64,000 nt of DNA from positions 248,001 through 312,000 of the forward strand of contig NZ_BMTN01000006.1 of NCBI RefSeq assembly GCF_014649695.1, in the 5' to 3' direction. The DNA is from Streptomyces kurssanovii. GTDB lineage: Bacteria > Actinomycetota > Actinomycetes > Streptomycetales > Streptomycetaceae. Positions within the stretch are counted from its first letter, which is position 1; the number at the start of each line of letters is the position of its first letter. The notes under the pieces were generated by a model, which saw only the letters and a program-made list of their open reading frames with translations, did not search any database and was not told the DNA's origin. A program made the position numbers and the translations under genes. Shown in pieces: positions 53,215 to 62,327 of the stretch.

Positions 53215-54869
53215 GCACGGCCACCGCCGCCAAGGCGCCCACCGCCCCCCGCGCCGCGAACGGCGGCAACGCGCTCGCCGGCACGGTCGGCCTGCTCCGC
53301 TTCGGTCTGCGCAGGGACCGCGTCCGGCTGACCGTGTGGATCCTCGCGCTGGTCGTCGGCACCGTGTCGACGGCGAGCAACTACAAGACGCTGTACGCCG
53401 ATCCGGCGGACCGCGCCTCGGTCGTGGCGACCATGGACAGCCCCGCCGGGCTCGCCATGAGCGGACCGCGCCACTACCTGGACGACTACGACTTCGGCGC
53501 GATGCTGGGCCACCAGATGCTCGGCTTCATGGCCGTGATGGCCGGCCTGATGAGCGTCCTGATCGTCACCAGGCACACCCGTCACGAGGAGGAGACCGGC
53601 CGCGCGGAACTGGTGCGTTCCACCGCCGTCGGACGGCACGCGCACCTGGCCGCCGCGCTGACTCTCGCGGTCCTCGCCAACATCGTTCTCGCCCTGCTGC
53701 TCGCGCTCACCCTCGGCGGTATGGGCATCGACGGCATCGACACGCCCGGCTCGCTGCTCTACGGCTCCGCGCACGCCGCCGTGGGCATCGCCTTCGCCGC
53801 TGTCGCCGCCGTGACGGCGCAGATCACCGCGCACACCCGAGGTGCGTCCGGCATGGCACTCGCCGTCGTCGGCGTCGCCTACGTGCTGCGCGCGGCGGGG
53901 GACGCGGGCGGCGACGGGGCGCTCGCCTGGCTGTCGCCGATCGGATGGGCACAGCGCACATACGTGTACGTCGACAACCGCTGGTGGCCGCTGCTGCTGT
54001 GCCTGGTGCTCGCCGTCCTGTGCGCCGCCGCGGGCTTCGTGCTGTCGACCCGGCGGGACGTGGGGGCGGGCCTGCGAGCGGCGCGGCTCGGCAGCGCCGT
54101 GGCGTCGGACGCGCTGACCGGTCCGCTGGGCTTCGCCCTGCGCCTGCACCGGGGCATGCTCCTCGGCTTCGGCGCCGGGCTCTTCCTGATGGGCGCGATG
54201 TACGGGTCGATCCTCGGCGACGCCGAGGACATGCTGAAGAACATCGACCAGATCCAGGAGGCGCTGGAGGAGATCGGCGGCGCCACGATGGCGGAGTCGT
54301 TCGCCTCGATGGTGATGATCATCCTCGCGGTCGTGGCGTCGGTGTACGTGGTGATGGCCGCACTGCGGCCGCGCGCCGAGGAGACCGCGGGCCGTGCGGA
54401 GCCGCTGCTCGCGACCGGGCTGTCCCGCACCCGCTGGGTGGGCAGCCACCTGGCCGTGGCGCTCGCGGGCGGCACCGCGCTGCTGCTCCTGGCCGGGGTC
54501 GGCTTCGGGATCGCGGGCGCGGCTTCGGCCTCCGACGGCGGCCTGTTCCTCTCGCTGCTGGGCGCGGCCCTGGCGTACGCGCCGGCGCTGTGGGTCACGG
54601 TCGGAATCGCGGTCGTCGTCTTCGGCTGGTTCCCTCGGGCGAGCGCGGCGGCCTGGATCGTGCCGGTGTACGCCTTCGTGGTCGGATACCTGGGCGCGCT
54701 GCTGCGCTTCCCTGCCTGGATGAGCGACCTGTCCCCGTTCGGGCACGTGCCGCAGCTGCCGGCCACGGAGATGAGCTGGACACCGATGGTGGTCCTGACG
54801 CTGGTGGCGGCGGGGCTGGTGCGGTTGGGGCTGGAAGGGTTCCGGAGGCGGGACCTGGAAACCAAGTAG
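53211..54869 (+). CDS. ABC exporter permease
   Basis: A 552-aa membrane protein with about twelve hydrophobic segments arranged as two similar halves (first starting [20 protein letters not shown], second starting [20 protein letters not shown]). The long form and the [13 protein letters not shown] segment fit permeases that export polyketide-type antibiotics. It pairs with the ATPase gene by a 4-bp overlap. The substrate is unknown; self-protection or tolerance to antibiotics is the likely role. Confidence 0.9.
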   Translation: MSTATAAKAPTAPRAANGGNALAGTVGLLRFGLRRDRVRLTVWILALVVGTVSTASNYKTLYADPADRASVVATMDSPAGLAMSGPRHYLDDYDFGAMLGHQMLGFMAVMAGLMSVLIVTRHTRHEEETGRAELVRSTAVGRHAHLAAALTLAVLANIVLALLLALTLGGMGIDGIDTPGSLLYGSAHAAVGIAFAAVAAVTAQITAHTRGASGMALAVVGVAYVLRAAGDAGGDGALAWLSPIGWAQRTYVYVDNRWWPLLLCLVLAVLCAAAGFVLSTRRDVGAGLRAARLGSAVASDALTGPLGFALRLHRGMLLGFGAGLFLMGAMYGSILGDAEDMLKNIDQIQEALEEIGGATMAESFASMVMIILAVVASVYVVMAALRPRAEETAGRAEPLLATGLSRTRWVGSHLAVALAGGTALLLLAGVGFGIAGAASASDGGLFLSLLGAALAYAPALWVTVGIAVVVFGWFPRASAAAWIVPVYAFVVGYLGALLRFPAWMSDLSPFGHVPQLPATEMSWTPMVVLTLVAAGLVRLGLEGFRRRDLETK

Positions 54870-54960
54870 TGACGCAGCGAGATCCGGTCCGCCTGGGCCT
54901 ACCTCCCGCGGCCGCCGGGCCGTAGCGGGCGATCGAGGGCACAGCGCGAGGCGCGGTACG

Positions 54961-56166
54961 TCACAGCTCCACCCGCAGCTCCTCCAGCCCCCGGATCACG
55001 AACCCGCCCTTCCACCGCGGTTCCGCCACCAGCCGCATGTCCGGGCACTGGCGCAGCAGTTCTCCGAAGGACGCCGCCAGTTCGACGCGCGCCAGCGGTG
55101 CGCCCAGGCAGTAGTGGATGCCCGCGCCGAAGCTCACATGCGGGTTGTCCGCGCGCGACAGGTCCAGCGTGTCGGGGCGGTCGAAGCGGGTGCCGTCACG
55201 GTTCGCGGAGCCGAACAGCAGTGCCAGTTCCGAGCCGCGCGGCACCACGACGCCGTCGATCTCGATGTCGTCGAGCACCCAGCGCTCGAAGAGCTGGAGC
55301 GGGGTGTCGTACCGCATCAGTTCTTCCACAGCTGTGGACAACAGCGAGTGGTCCGCCCGCAGCGCCGCCAGCTGGTCGGGGTGGCAGAAGAGCGTCCACC
55401 ACCCGTTGGCCGTCGTGTTGACGGTCGCCTCGTGGCCGGCGTTCAGCAGCAGCACACACGTGGAGATCATCTCCTGCTCGCTCAGCCGGTCGCCCTCGTC
55501 GTGGGCGGCGATCAGCGCGGAGACCAGGTCGTCGCCCGGCCGCTCACGCCGCGCGGCGATCAGCTCCCGCAGGTACGCGCTGAACTCGGTCGAGGCCCGC
55601 ACCGCCCGCGCCGCCGTCTCCTCCGACGGGTTCAGTTCGTACATCCCGCAGATGTCGGCCGACCAGGGCCGCAGCAGCGGCCGGTCGGACTCGGGGATGC
55701 CCAGCATCTCGGCGATCACGGCCACCGGCAGCGGCTCGGCGACCTCCGCGAGCAGATCGCCGCCGCCCGCCTCCTTGAAGTCGCCGACCAGGCCGGCCGC
55801 CAGCCGCTGCACGACCGGTTCCAGCGCCTGCACGGTCCGCGGGGTGAACGCCTTGGTCACGAGCCGGCGGATCCTGGTGTGGTCCGGGGCCTCGAGGTCC
55901 AGAAGACCGTGGTCGCCCAGCGTATGGAACGGCTCGTGCGCGGCGGGCGGCGGAGTACGGCCGAACTCCTCGTGGGTGAAGCGGTGCAGATACGTCCTTC
56001 CCAGCCGCCGGTCCCGCAGCAGCGCCGACACGTCCGCGTGGTGCGGCACGAGCCACTGCCGTGTCGGCTCGAACCAGTGCATCCGGCCCCGCTCCCGCAG
56101 TTCCGCGAAGGCGGGATAGGGGTCGGCCACGAACTGGGGGGACCAGGGTTCGAAGAGCGCGTCCAT
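54961..56166 (-). CDS. Cytochrome P450
   Basis: A 401-aa soluble bacterial P450. The haem-binding loop is FGAGIHYCLGAPLAR with the Cys ligand, the I-helix oxygen-activation motif is LLNAGHEATVN and the K-helix ExxR is EELMRY. All core residues are present. It stands alone, next to the two-component system, and no ferredoxin gene is adjacent. A secondary-metabolism hydroxylase is likely; the substrate is unknown. Confidence 0.95.
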   Translation of the reverse strand: MDALFEPWSPQFVADPYPAFAELRERGRMHWFEPTRQWLVPHHADVSALLRDRRLGRTYLHRFTHEEFGRTPPPAAHEPFHTLGDHGLLDLEAPDHTRIRRLVTKAFTPRTVQALEPVVQRLAAGLVGDFKEAGGGDLLAEVAEPLPVAVIAEMLGIPESDRPLLRPWSADICGMYELNPSEETAARAVRASTEFSAYLRELIAARRERPGDDLVSALIAAHDEGDRLSEQEMISTCVLLLNAGHEATVNTTANGWWTLFCHPDQLAALRADHSLLSTAVEELMRYDTPLQLFERWVLDDIEIDGVVVPRGSELALLFGSANRDGTRFDRPDTLDLSRADNPHVSFGAGIHYCLGAPLARVELAASFGELLRQCPDMRLVAEPRWKGGFVIRGLEELRVEL

Positions 56167-56185
56167 GCCCGGACGCTAACGCTCC

Positions 56186-56845
56186 CTACGAGGGTGTGAC
56201 CAGCCTCGCCTCGTACGCGAAGACCGCCGCCTGGGTGCGGTCCCTGAGCCCCAGTTTCACGAGGACCCTGCTCACATGCGTCTTGATGGTCGACTCCGCG
56301 ACGACCAGGTGCGAGGCGATCTCGGCGTTCGACAGGCCCTGCGCGATCAGGACCAGGACCTCGGTCTCGCGTTCGGTCAGGTCGGCGACCTGGGTCATCG
56401 CCGCGGGGCGCGGCGTCTCGGACAGCTTGGAGAACTCGGTGATCAGCCGGCGGGTGACGGTCGGCGCGAGCAGCGCCTCACCGGCGGCCACCACGCGGAC
56501 ACCGTCGGCGAGCTGCCGGGCGGAGGCGTCCTTCAGCAGGAACCCGGAGGCTCCCGCGCGCAGCGCCTGGTACACGTATTCGTCCAGGTCGAAGGTGGTG
56601 AGCACCAGCACCTTGGCGCCGCCGTCCGCCGCGACGATCTCGCGGGTGGCGTCGATGCCGTTCAGCTCCGGCATGCGGATGTCCATCAGCACCACGTCGG
56701 GCGCCAGTTCGGCGACCTTGGCGACGGCTTCGCGGCCGTTGACGGCCTCGCCGACGACCTCGATGTCGGGCATGGCGTTCAGCAGGACCGAGAAGCCCTC
56801 GCGGACCATGATCTGGTCGTCGACGATGAGCACACGGATCGTCAT
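56186..56845 (-). CDS. LuxR/NarL-family response regulator
   Basis: A 219-aa response regulator. The receiver has Asp9/Asp10 and phosphoacceptor Asp55 (VVLMDIRMP), Thr84 region LVLTTFD and Lys in LLKDAS. The LuxR HTH is LTERETEVLVLIAQGLSNAE followed by IASHLVVAESTIKTHVSRVL. It overlaps the kinase gene by four bases and is its cognate partner. Confidence 0.96.
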   Translation of the reverse strand: MTIRVLIVDDQIMVREGFSVLLNAMPDIEVVGEAVNGREAVAKVAELAPDVVLMDIRMPELNGIDATREIVAADGGAKVLVLTTFDLDEYVYQALRAGASGFLLKDASARQLADGVRVVAAGEALLAPTVTRRLITEFSKLSETPRPAAMTQVADLTERETEVLVLIAQGLSNAEIASHLVVAESTIKTHVSRVLVKLGLRDRTQAAVFAYEARLVTPS

Positions 56846-58140
56846 GACGTCTCCTCGGCGGGGATGGCGGCGACGGGGATGAAGGCGGTGACCTCGTACC
56901 CGCCCTCTCCGGTGGGCGCCGCGGTCATCTCGCCGTTCAGCATCGTCACACGCTCCCGCATGCCGGTGATGCCGTGTCCCGCTCCCGGCGAGGGCTTCAC
57001 CAGGCCCCGCGGCGGCGTGTTGACGATCCGCAGGCCCAGACCGCCGAGCACGTAGGAGACCTCGATCTTCGCGGTCGAGCCGGGCGCGTGCCGGAGCGCG
57101 TTGCTGAGCGCCTCCTGGATGATCCGGTACGCCGACAGCTCGACGCCCTGCGGCAGTTCGCGCACCGCTCCCGTGACCGTCTTCTCCGTTTCCAGGCCCG
57201 CCTCGCGGACGTTGGAGAGCAGGTTGTCGAGGTCGGCGAGGACGGGCTGGGGCGCGTCGGGGGCCTGGTAGTCCTCCGCCCGTACGACGCCGAGGATGCG
57301 GCGCAGTTCGGTGAGCGCGGCGACCGCGTTCTCGCGGATCGTGGCGAACGCCTTCTCCAGTTCCTCCGGCGGGTTCTCCACCCGGTAGGGCGCGGCCTCC
57401 GCCTGGATGGCGACGACCGACATGTGGTGGGCGACCACGTCGTGCAGCTCACGGGCGATGGTGGTGCGCTCCTCCAGCAGGGTGCGCCGGTCGCGCTCGG
57501 TGGCGGTGACCGTCTGCTGGGCGGCGACCTCCTCCTTCGCCTCACGGCGGACCAGGATCATGCTCACCATCAGCAGGAGGATCGCGGAGGTGAACAGCAT
57601 GGGCGCCGCGCCGGGGCCGTAGCCGCGGCTGATCACCGTGTCGGCGAACATGCCGTACGCCGCGGTGATCAGCCACATCCAGCCGGCCGTCCGGGGGCGG
57701 GTCCGCAGGGCCACGACGACCAGCACGGTCAGATGGGACAGGAACCCGGCGGGCGCCCAGGGCCAGTCGTTCCAGGAGCCCAGCACCGCCACGAACGGGG
57801 TGCTCACGATCGACACCCACCAGGCGCCCACGGGCCTGACCAGGGTCATCACGACAGCCGCGGCGGGGACGAAACCGCCGATCAGGAAGGCGAGGCCGCC
57901 CTCGTCGTCGGCGTAGGCGAGCAGCAGTGTGCACAGGGCGAGGAACAGCACCACGGCGTGCGGCAGCCACACCGCGCCGCTGCGTATCCGCTCGCCCGGC
58001 AGCCGGCGGATCAGCGGCCCTTCGGCGCTCAGCGGCGCCAGCGGCCGGTAGGCGAACGCTTCGTGGAAGAGGTCCTGGCGGAGGCCGCTGAGCGCTCCCT
58101 GGGCCAGGTCGTATTCGGGGCTGCGGGTCTTCTGGGTCAC
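56842..58140 (-). CDS. Sensor histidine kinase (HisKA_3 type)
   Basis: A 432-aa kinase from GTG 58140 (ATG 58182 is an alternative). Six or so membrane segments lie in about 55-200 (VVLFLALCTLLLAYA; FLIGGFVPAAAVVMTLVRPV and others). The phosphoacceptor His is in ARELHDVVAHHMSVVAIQAE. The HATPase has N-box ALSNALRHAPGST and a GxG loop GAGHGITGMRERV. The kinase lacks a large outer domain, so it may sense a membrane signal. It is co-translated with the LuxR regulator. Confidence 0.93.
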   Translation of the reverse strand: MTQKTRSPEYDLAQGALSGLRQDLFHEAFAYRPLAPLSAEGPLIRRLPGERIRSGAVWLPHAVVLFLALCTLLLAYADDEGGLAFLIGGFVPAAAVVMTLVRPVGAWWVSIVSTPFVAVLGSWNDWPWAPAGFLSHLTVLVVVALRTRPRTAGWMWLITAAYGMFADTVISRGYGPGAAPMLFTSAILLLMVSMILVRREAKEEVAAQQTVTATERDRRTLLEERTTIARELHDVVAHHMSVVAIQAEAAPYRVENPPEELEKAFATIRENAVAALTELRRILGVVRAEDYQAPDAPQPVLADLDNLLSNVREAGLETEKTVTGAVRELPQGVELSAYRIIQEALSNALRHAPGSTAKIEVSYVLGGLGLRIVNTPPRGLVKPSPGAGHGITGMRERVTMLNGEMTAAPTGEGGYEVTAFIPVAAIPAEETS

Positions 58141-58309
58141 GTAATGAAGGTAAGCGGGCGCAAGGGCCCCGGTCGTCAGCATCACTGTGGATCCTGGGGC
58201 GTCCGCCTTGAGTACTACCTGGTGGGGCCGGGGTCCGTACCCGGTTCGGCAGTGCGGGGGCCGGGTACGGGCAGGGCCGCCCAGACGCCCTGCCCGTACC
58301 CGTGCGGCG

Positions 58310-59131
58310 TCAGCTCCGGAAGGTGTCCGCGTGCTCCTCGGCCCACTCGGCGAAGGTCCGGGCCGGCCGGCCGGTGACCTTCTCGACGGTGTCGACGACG
58401 GTGCGGCCGACGGGCGGTGTGTTGCCGTACGCCTCCAGCAGGAAGCCGATGACGTCCTCCGGCTGCCCTGCCGCCTTCCACTGCTCGACGGCTTGCTGCT
58501 CACTCAGTTCGACCAGCCGGATCTTCCGGCCCCGGGCGGCGGCGAGCGCGTCGACCTTGTCCTCCAGCGTCAGCACCTGGGGACCGGTGATCACGTACTC
58601 CTGGCCCGCGTGGCCGTCCTCGGTGAGGGCGACCGCCGCGACCGCGCCGATGTCGGCCTCGTGGACCATGGCGCTGAGCCTGCCGACGAACGGTTCGCGC
58701 ACCTCGCCGTCGGCGCGGATGCTGTCGGCCCACTCCAGGGCGTTCGCCATGAACTCCACCGGCATCAGCACCGTCCAGGGGACATCGCTCTCCCGGACCG
58801 CGTCCTCCAGCAGGCTGGGGCCGCCGCCGTGCAGCACGGTGATCCGCCGCACGCCGGCCGCCTTCGCCAGCTGAAGGATGCGCGGGCCGGTCTCCAGCGG
58901 CGCGAAGTACGGGCCGCCGAAGGTGATCAGGTGCAGGCCGGTGACGCCCTCCAGGGCGGGGGCCAGGGTCTCGGCATCGGCGAGGTCGCCGCGCACGACC
59001 TCGACGCCGTCGGGGAAGTCGGCCTTCGCGGGCTCGCGGGTCAGGGCACGGACGGACTGTTCACGGCGGAGGAGCTCCGCGACCACCTGGCGGCCTACTG
59101 TTCCGGTTGCTCCGGTCACGAGATTCGTCAT
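58310..59131 (-). CDS. NmrA-like NAD(P)-binding oxidoreductase
   Basis: A 273-aa atypical SDR. Start MTNLVTGATGTVGRQVVAEL carries the dinucleotide motif TGATGTVG. The usual YxxxK catalytic pair is not seen, so this is an NmrA/QOR2-type redox sensor or quinone reductase. It sits alone between the two-component system and the kynurenine genes. Confidence 0.85.
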   Translation of the reverse strand: MTNLVTGATGTVGRQVVAELLRREQSVRALTREPAKADFPDGVEVVRGDLADAETLAPALEGVTGLHLITFGGPYFAPLETGPRILQLAKAAGVRRITVLHGGGPSLLEDAVRESDVPWTVLMPVEFMANALEWADSIRADGEVREPFVGRLSAMVHEADIGAVAAVALTEDGHAGQEYVITGPQVLTLEDKVDALAAARGRKIRLVELSEQQAVEQWKAAGQPEDVIGFLLEAYGNTPPVGRTVVDTVEKVTGRPARTFAEWAEEHADTFRS

Positions 59132-59209
59132 GGGAAGAACGTATGAACCCTTGCGGTCAGCTTCCGTCCGCAAGGGTTCGTCAAGTCCGGTCAGGCTCTT
59201 TCCACGGGC

Positions 59210-60079
59210 TCACCACGCCAGTTGGGCGATCTCCTCCGCGACCACGGCGCACGCGTCGGCCGCCGGGTCGATCAGCGGGAAGTGCCCGACCTCTTCGAGG
59301 AGCGTCCATCCGACGGTCTCGCCCGCCTTCGCCGCCGCGTCCACGAACGCCTCCGCGACGGCCGGCGGCACGACGACGTCCGTACGGCCCTGCACCACGA
59401 CCGTCGCGATGCCGGTCGGCAGCAGGAGGGCGGGATCACCGTGCGGGGCTCGCTCGTCGTACTGCGCCTCGCCGCCCAGCAGTTGCCGTACGGCGCCGCC
59501 GCACACGCCCAGCTCCACGGCCGCGCCGAAATCGGCGATGGGGGCCAGCGCGACGACACCGCGCAGCGGCGGCGGCGCGGCCAGCCGCCACGGCGAGCCG
59601 GCCGGCAGCACGTGCCGGGCGGCGGCCCACAGCGCGAGGTGGCCTCCGGCGGAGTGCCCGGTCACGACGGTCCGCCGCGGGTCGGCCTGCGGCAGCGCCT
59701 GCCGCGCCAGGTCCGGCAGGGCGTCCATCGCGGCGGCCACGTCGTCGAACGTCTCCGGCCACCGTCCGGCGACCGGCCCGTCCCCGCGCTGGCCCGGGAT
59801 CTCCCGTCCGCGGCGGTACTCCACGTTGGCGACGGCGAGCCCCCGGCGCGCCAGGAAGTCGGCGAACGGCGTCACATGCCTGCGGTCGTACGGCGCCCGC
59901 CAGGCGCCGCCGTGCAGCACCACCACCAGCGGCACGGTGGCGTGCCCGCTGCGCGGCGCGTAGAAGTCGACGACCTGGTCGGGATGCTCCCCGTAGGCGA
60001 CGGATACGTCCGGCGCGACGGCGGGATGCGACATCGCCGACGCTTCCTCGGCGGCGTCACGGGCGACGGGGTCCGGCAT
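59210..60079 (-). CDS. Alpha/beta hydrolase, probable N-formylkynurenine formamidase
   Basis: A 289-aa hydrolase from ATG 60079 (GGAG seven bases upstream). The oxyanion motif is VVVLHGGAWRAPYDRRHVTP; HGGxW is the arylformamidase signature. The nucleophile is Ser in TGHSAGGHLALWA; Asp in VVQGRTDVVVPP and His in EVGHFPLI complete the triad. It lies 155 bp downstream of the kynureninase gene, beyond a strong terminator. Formamidase is the missing step between the dioxygenase and the kynureninase, so this assignment fits both motif and context. A general esterase cannot be ruled out. Confidence 0.75.
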   Translation of the reverse strand: MPDPVARDAAEEASAMSHPAVAPDVSVAYGEHPDQVVDFYAPRSGHATVPLVVVLHGGAWRAPYDRRHVTPFADFLARRGLAVANVEYRRGREIPGQRGDGPVAGRWPETFDDVAAAMDALPDLARQALPQADPRRTVVTGHSAGGHLALWAAARHVLPAGSPWRLAAPPPLRGVVALAPIADFGAAVELGVCGGAVRQLLGGEAQYDERAPHGDPALLLPTGIATVVVQGRTDVVVPPAVAEAFVDAAAKAGETVGWTLLEEVGHFPLIDPAADACAVVAEEIAQLAW

Positions 60080-60190
60080 GTGCTGCTCCAACAGTCCCGT
60101 GGGGGTGGCCTGTTCCACCTGACCAGCGCGGACGCTACCAGCTTCGTCTTCGGCCGGCGGCGCCCCGCCCGCGGCGCCTCCGACGACCGG

Positions 60191-60230
60191 GGTCCGCCCC
60201 GGGGGGACATGGCGTCCCCCGGGGCGGACC
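60191..60230 (-). terminator. Terminator hairpin after kynU
   Basis: Left arm GGTCCGCCCCGGGGGGAC (60191-60208) pairs with GTCCCCCGGGGCGGACC (60214-60230) with one bulged base; the loop is 5 nt. It begins 5 bp after the kynureninase stop. Confidence 0.8.
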
Positions 60231-60234
60231 GGGC

Positions 60235-61428
60235 TCAGCCGGCGAGGACCTCCGCCAGGACGCGCGCCGCGCGCTCCGTGTCGGCGAAGCCCACGTACAG
60301 CGGTGTGAAGCCGAAGCGCAGGACGTCCGGGCGGCGCAGGTCGCCGACGACGCCCCTGGCCGTCAGGGTCTCCATGACCCGCGGCGCGTCCTCGCACCGC
60401 AGCGCCACCTGGCTCCCGCGCGCGGTGTGCTCCGCGGGTGTCAGGGACGTGACCCGTCCGGCCGGGACGTAGGCGTCGACGCACTCCAGGAAGAAGTCCG
60501 TCAGCGCCAGGCTCTTCGCCCTGACCGTCTCGATCGCGATACCGTCCCAGACCTCGAGCGCCGCTTCGAGGGCCAGCATGGACAGGATGTCCGGCGTGCC
60601 CACCCGGCCGCGGGTGGATCCGTCGGCCGCCTCGTAGCCGGGCGTCATCGCGAACGGGTCGGCGTGCGACGTCCAGCCGGGCAGCGGCGAGTCGAAGGAC
60701 GCCTGGTGGCGCTCGGCGACGTACAGGTACGCGGGCGAACCGGGGCCGCCGTTCAGGTACTTGTAGGTGCAGCCGACGGCCAGGTCGACGCCGTGCGCGT
60801 CGAGTCCCACCGGCAGGGCGCCCGCGCTGTGGCACAGGTCCCAGACCGCGAGGGCTCCCGCGTCGTGGACGGCGGCCGTGAGACCGGGCAGGTCGTGCAG
60901 CCGGCCGGAGCGGTAGTCGACGTGGTTGACGAGCGCCGCCGCCGTGGTGGGGCCGAGTGCCGATGTCAGGTCGGCCGGGTCGACGGGGACGATACGGCGA
61001 CCGGTCATCCTGGCCGCCGACGACGCTATGTACCCGTCCGTCGGGAACGTCGTCGCGTCGACGAGGATGTCCGTCCGTGCCGGGTCGTCGTTCAGCCGTA
61101 CGGCGCCCACGACGGCCTTGAAGACGTTGACGCTCGTGGAGTCGCCGACCACGATCTGCCCGGGCGCCGCGCCGACCAGCGGCGCGATGCGGTCACCGAT
61201 GCGCTCGGGCGCGCTCCACCAGTCGCCTTCCGTCCAGGAACGGATACGCAGCTGTCCCCACTGCCGGTTCACCACGTCGGCGACGCGGTCGGGGACGTGC
61301 GCGGGCAGTGCCCCGAGCGAGTTGCCGTCGAGGTAGACCGCCTCGTCGAGGGCGAACAGCTTCCGGGCACCGGCCAGTTCGTCTGCGGCGTCGAGCGCCG
61401 CGGCCCGCTGGGCCAGGGACTCAGACAT
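60235..61428 (-). CDS. kynU: Kynureninase
   Basis: A 397-aa PLP enzyme that cleaves kynurenine to anthranilate and alanine. PLP Lys223 is in GCTYKYLNGGPG. Family patterns FALDEAVYLDGNSLGALPAH, WDLCHSAGALPVGLDAHGVD and LRFGFTPLYVGFADTE are present. ATG 61428 lies inside the dioxygenase gene by 8 bp, so it is translated with it. No kynurenine 3-monooxygenase gene is here, so the pathway should yield anthranilate. Confidence 0.96.
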   Translation of the reverse strand: MSESLAQRAAALDAADELAGARKLFALDEAVYLDGNSLGALPAHVPDRVADVVNRQWGQLRIRSWTEGDWWSAPERIGDRIAPLVGAAPGQIVVGDSTSVNVFKAVVGAVRLNDDPARTDILVDATTFPTDGYIASSAARMTGRRIVPVDPADLTSALGPTTAAALVNHVDYRSGRLHDLPGLTAAVHDAGALAVWDLCHSAGALPVGLDAHGVDLAVGCTYKYLNGGPGSPAYLYVAERHQASFDSPLPGWTSHADPFAMTPGYEAADGSTRGRVGTPDILSMLALEAALEVWDGIAIETVRAKSLALTDFFLECVDAYVPAGRVTSLTPAEHTARGSQVALRCEDAPRVMETLTARGVVGDLRRPDVLRFGFTPLYVGFADTERAARVLAEVLAG

Positions 61429-62242
61429 GGCTGCGCGCCGTCCACAGCTCGGGGAAGACGTTCTTGCGGGCACGCTTCTCGAGCCAGGACACACCGGCGG
61501 AGCCGCCTGTGCCGACCTTCGAGCCCATGGCCCGCCGGGTCGCCACCAGGTGGTCGTTGCGCCATCGCCACACCAGCTCGCCGACATCCGTCAGCGCCTC
61601 GCCCAGCCGCACCAGTTCGGTGTCCTGGTCGTCGCCGCCGTAGACCTCGGCCCAGACCTGCTCGACCGCCTCCGACGGCTCGTACTTCTGCGCCAGGTCC
61701 CGCTCCAGCACCTCGGCGGGCACGGCGTACCCGCGGCGGGCGAGGAGCCGCAGCACCTCGTCGTAGAGGCTCGGCTCGTGCAGGGCCTTCTCCAGTTCCG
61801 CGTGGACGCGCGGGGCGCCCCGGTGCGGCACCAGCATGGAGGCGGACTTGTCCCCGAGCAGGAACTCCATCCGCCGGTACATCGCCGACTGGAAGCCGGA
61901 ACCCTCACCGAGGGCGTCGCGGTAGGCGTTGAACTGCGCGGGCGTCAGGTTGGCGATGGGCTTCCAGGAGGCGTTGAGCGCCTCCAGCTCCCGTACCGAC
62001 CGCTTCAGCGCGTCCATCGCCACGGGGATCCGGTCCTCGCGCAGGGCGCGTGCGGCGGTCTCCCACTCGTGGACGACGACGGTGAACCACAGCTCCATGA
62101 CCTGGGTGGTGACCAGGAAGACCATCTCGCCCGGGTCGTCCGACCGCGGATGCTGGAGGTGGGTGAGGACGTCCGCCTGGACGTAGTCCTCGTACGGCGT
62201 GGTGCCCGCGAAGTCCAGATTCGGGGCGGAGTCATGTGACAT
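61421..62242 (-). CDS. kynA: Tryptophan 2,3-dioxygenase
   Basis: A 273-aa haem dioxygenase opening the indole ring of tryptophan to N-formylkynurenine. Motifs: TPYEDYVQADVLTHLQHP (substrate-side His), FQSAMYRRMEFLLGDKSASM and the haem ligand region WRWRNDHLVATRRAMGSKVG. The length is normal. First gene of a two-gene operon with kynU. Confidence 0.96.
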   Translation of the reverse strand: MSHDSAPNLDFAGTTPYEDYVQADVLTHLQHPRSDDPGEMVFLVTTQVMELWFTVVVHEWETAARALREDRIPVAMDALKRSVRELEALNASWKPIANLTPAQFNAYRDALGEGSGFQSAMYRRMEFLLGDKSASMLVPHRGAPRVHAELEKALHEPSLYDEVLRLLARRGYAVPAEVLERDLAQKYEPSEAVEQVWAEVYGGDDQDTELVRLGEALTDVGELVWRWRNDHLVATRRAMGSKVGTGGSAGVSWLEKRARKNVFPELWTARSHV

Positions 62243-62327
62243 TGCTGTCTCCTCGACATCCGGGTAGCGGTCCGCCCCTTCCTGTCCGGTGTGGGCCCCG
62301 GTCCCCACTCGCATCATAAGCCGAGGA

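Noticed and set aside
55333-55341. TGTGGACAA, a perfect Streptomyces-type DnaA box
   Set aside because: A single copy inside the P450 coding sequence with no cluster or AT-rich region; chance or a minor titration site at most.
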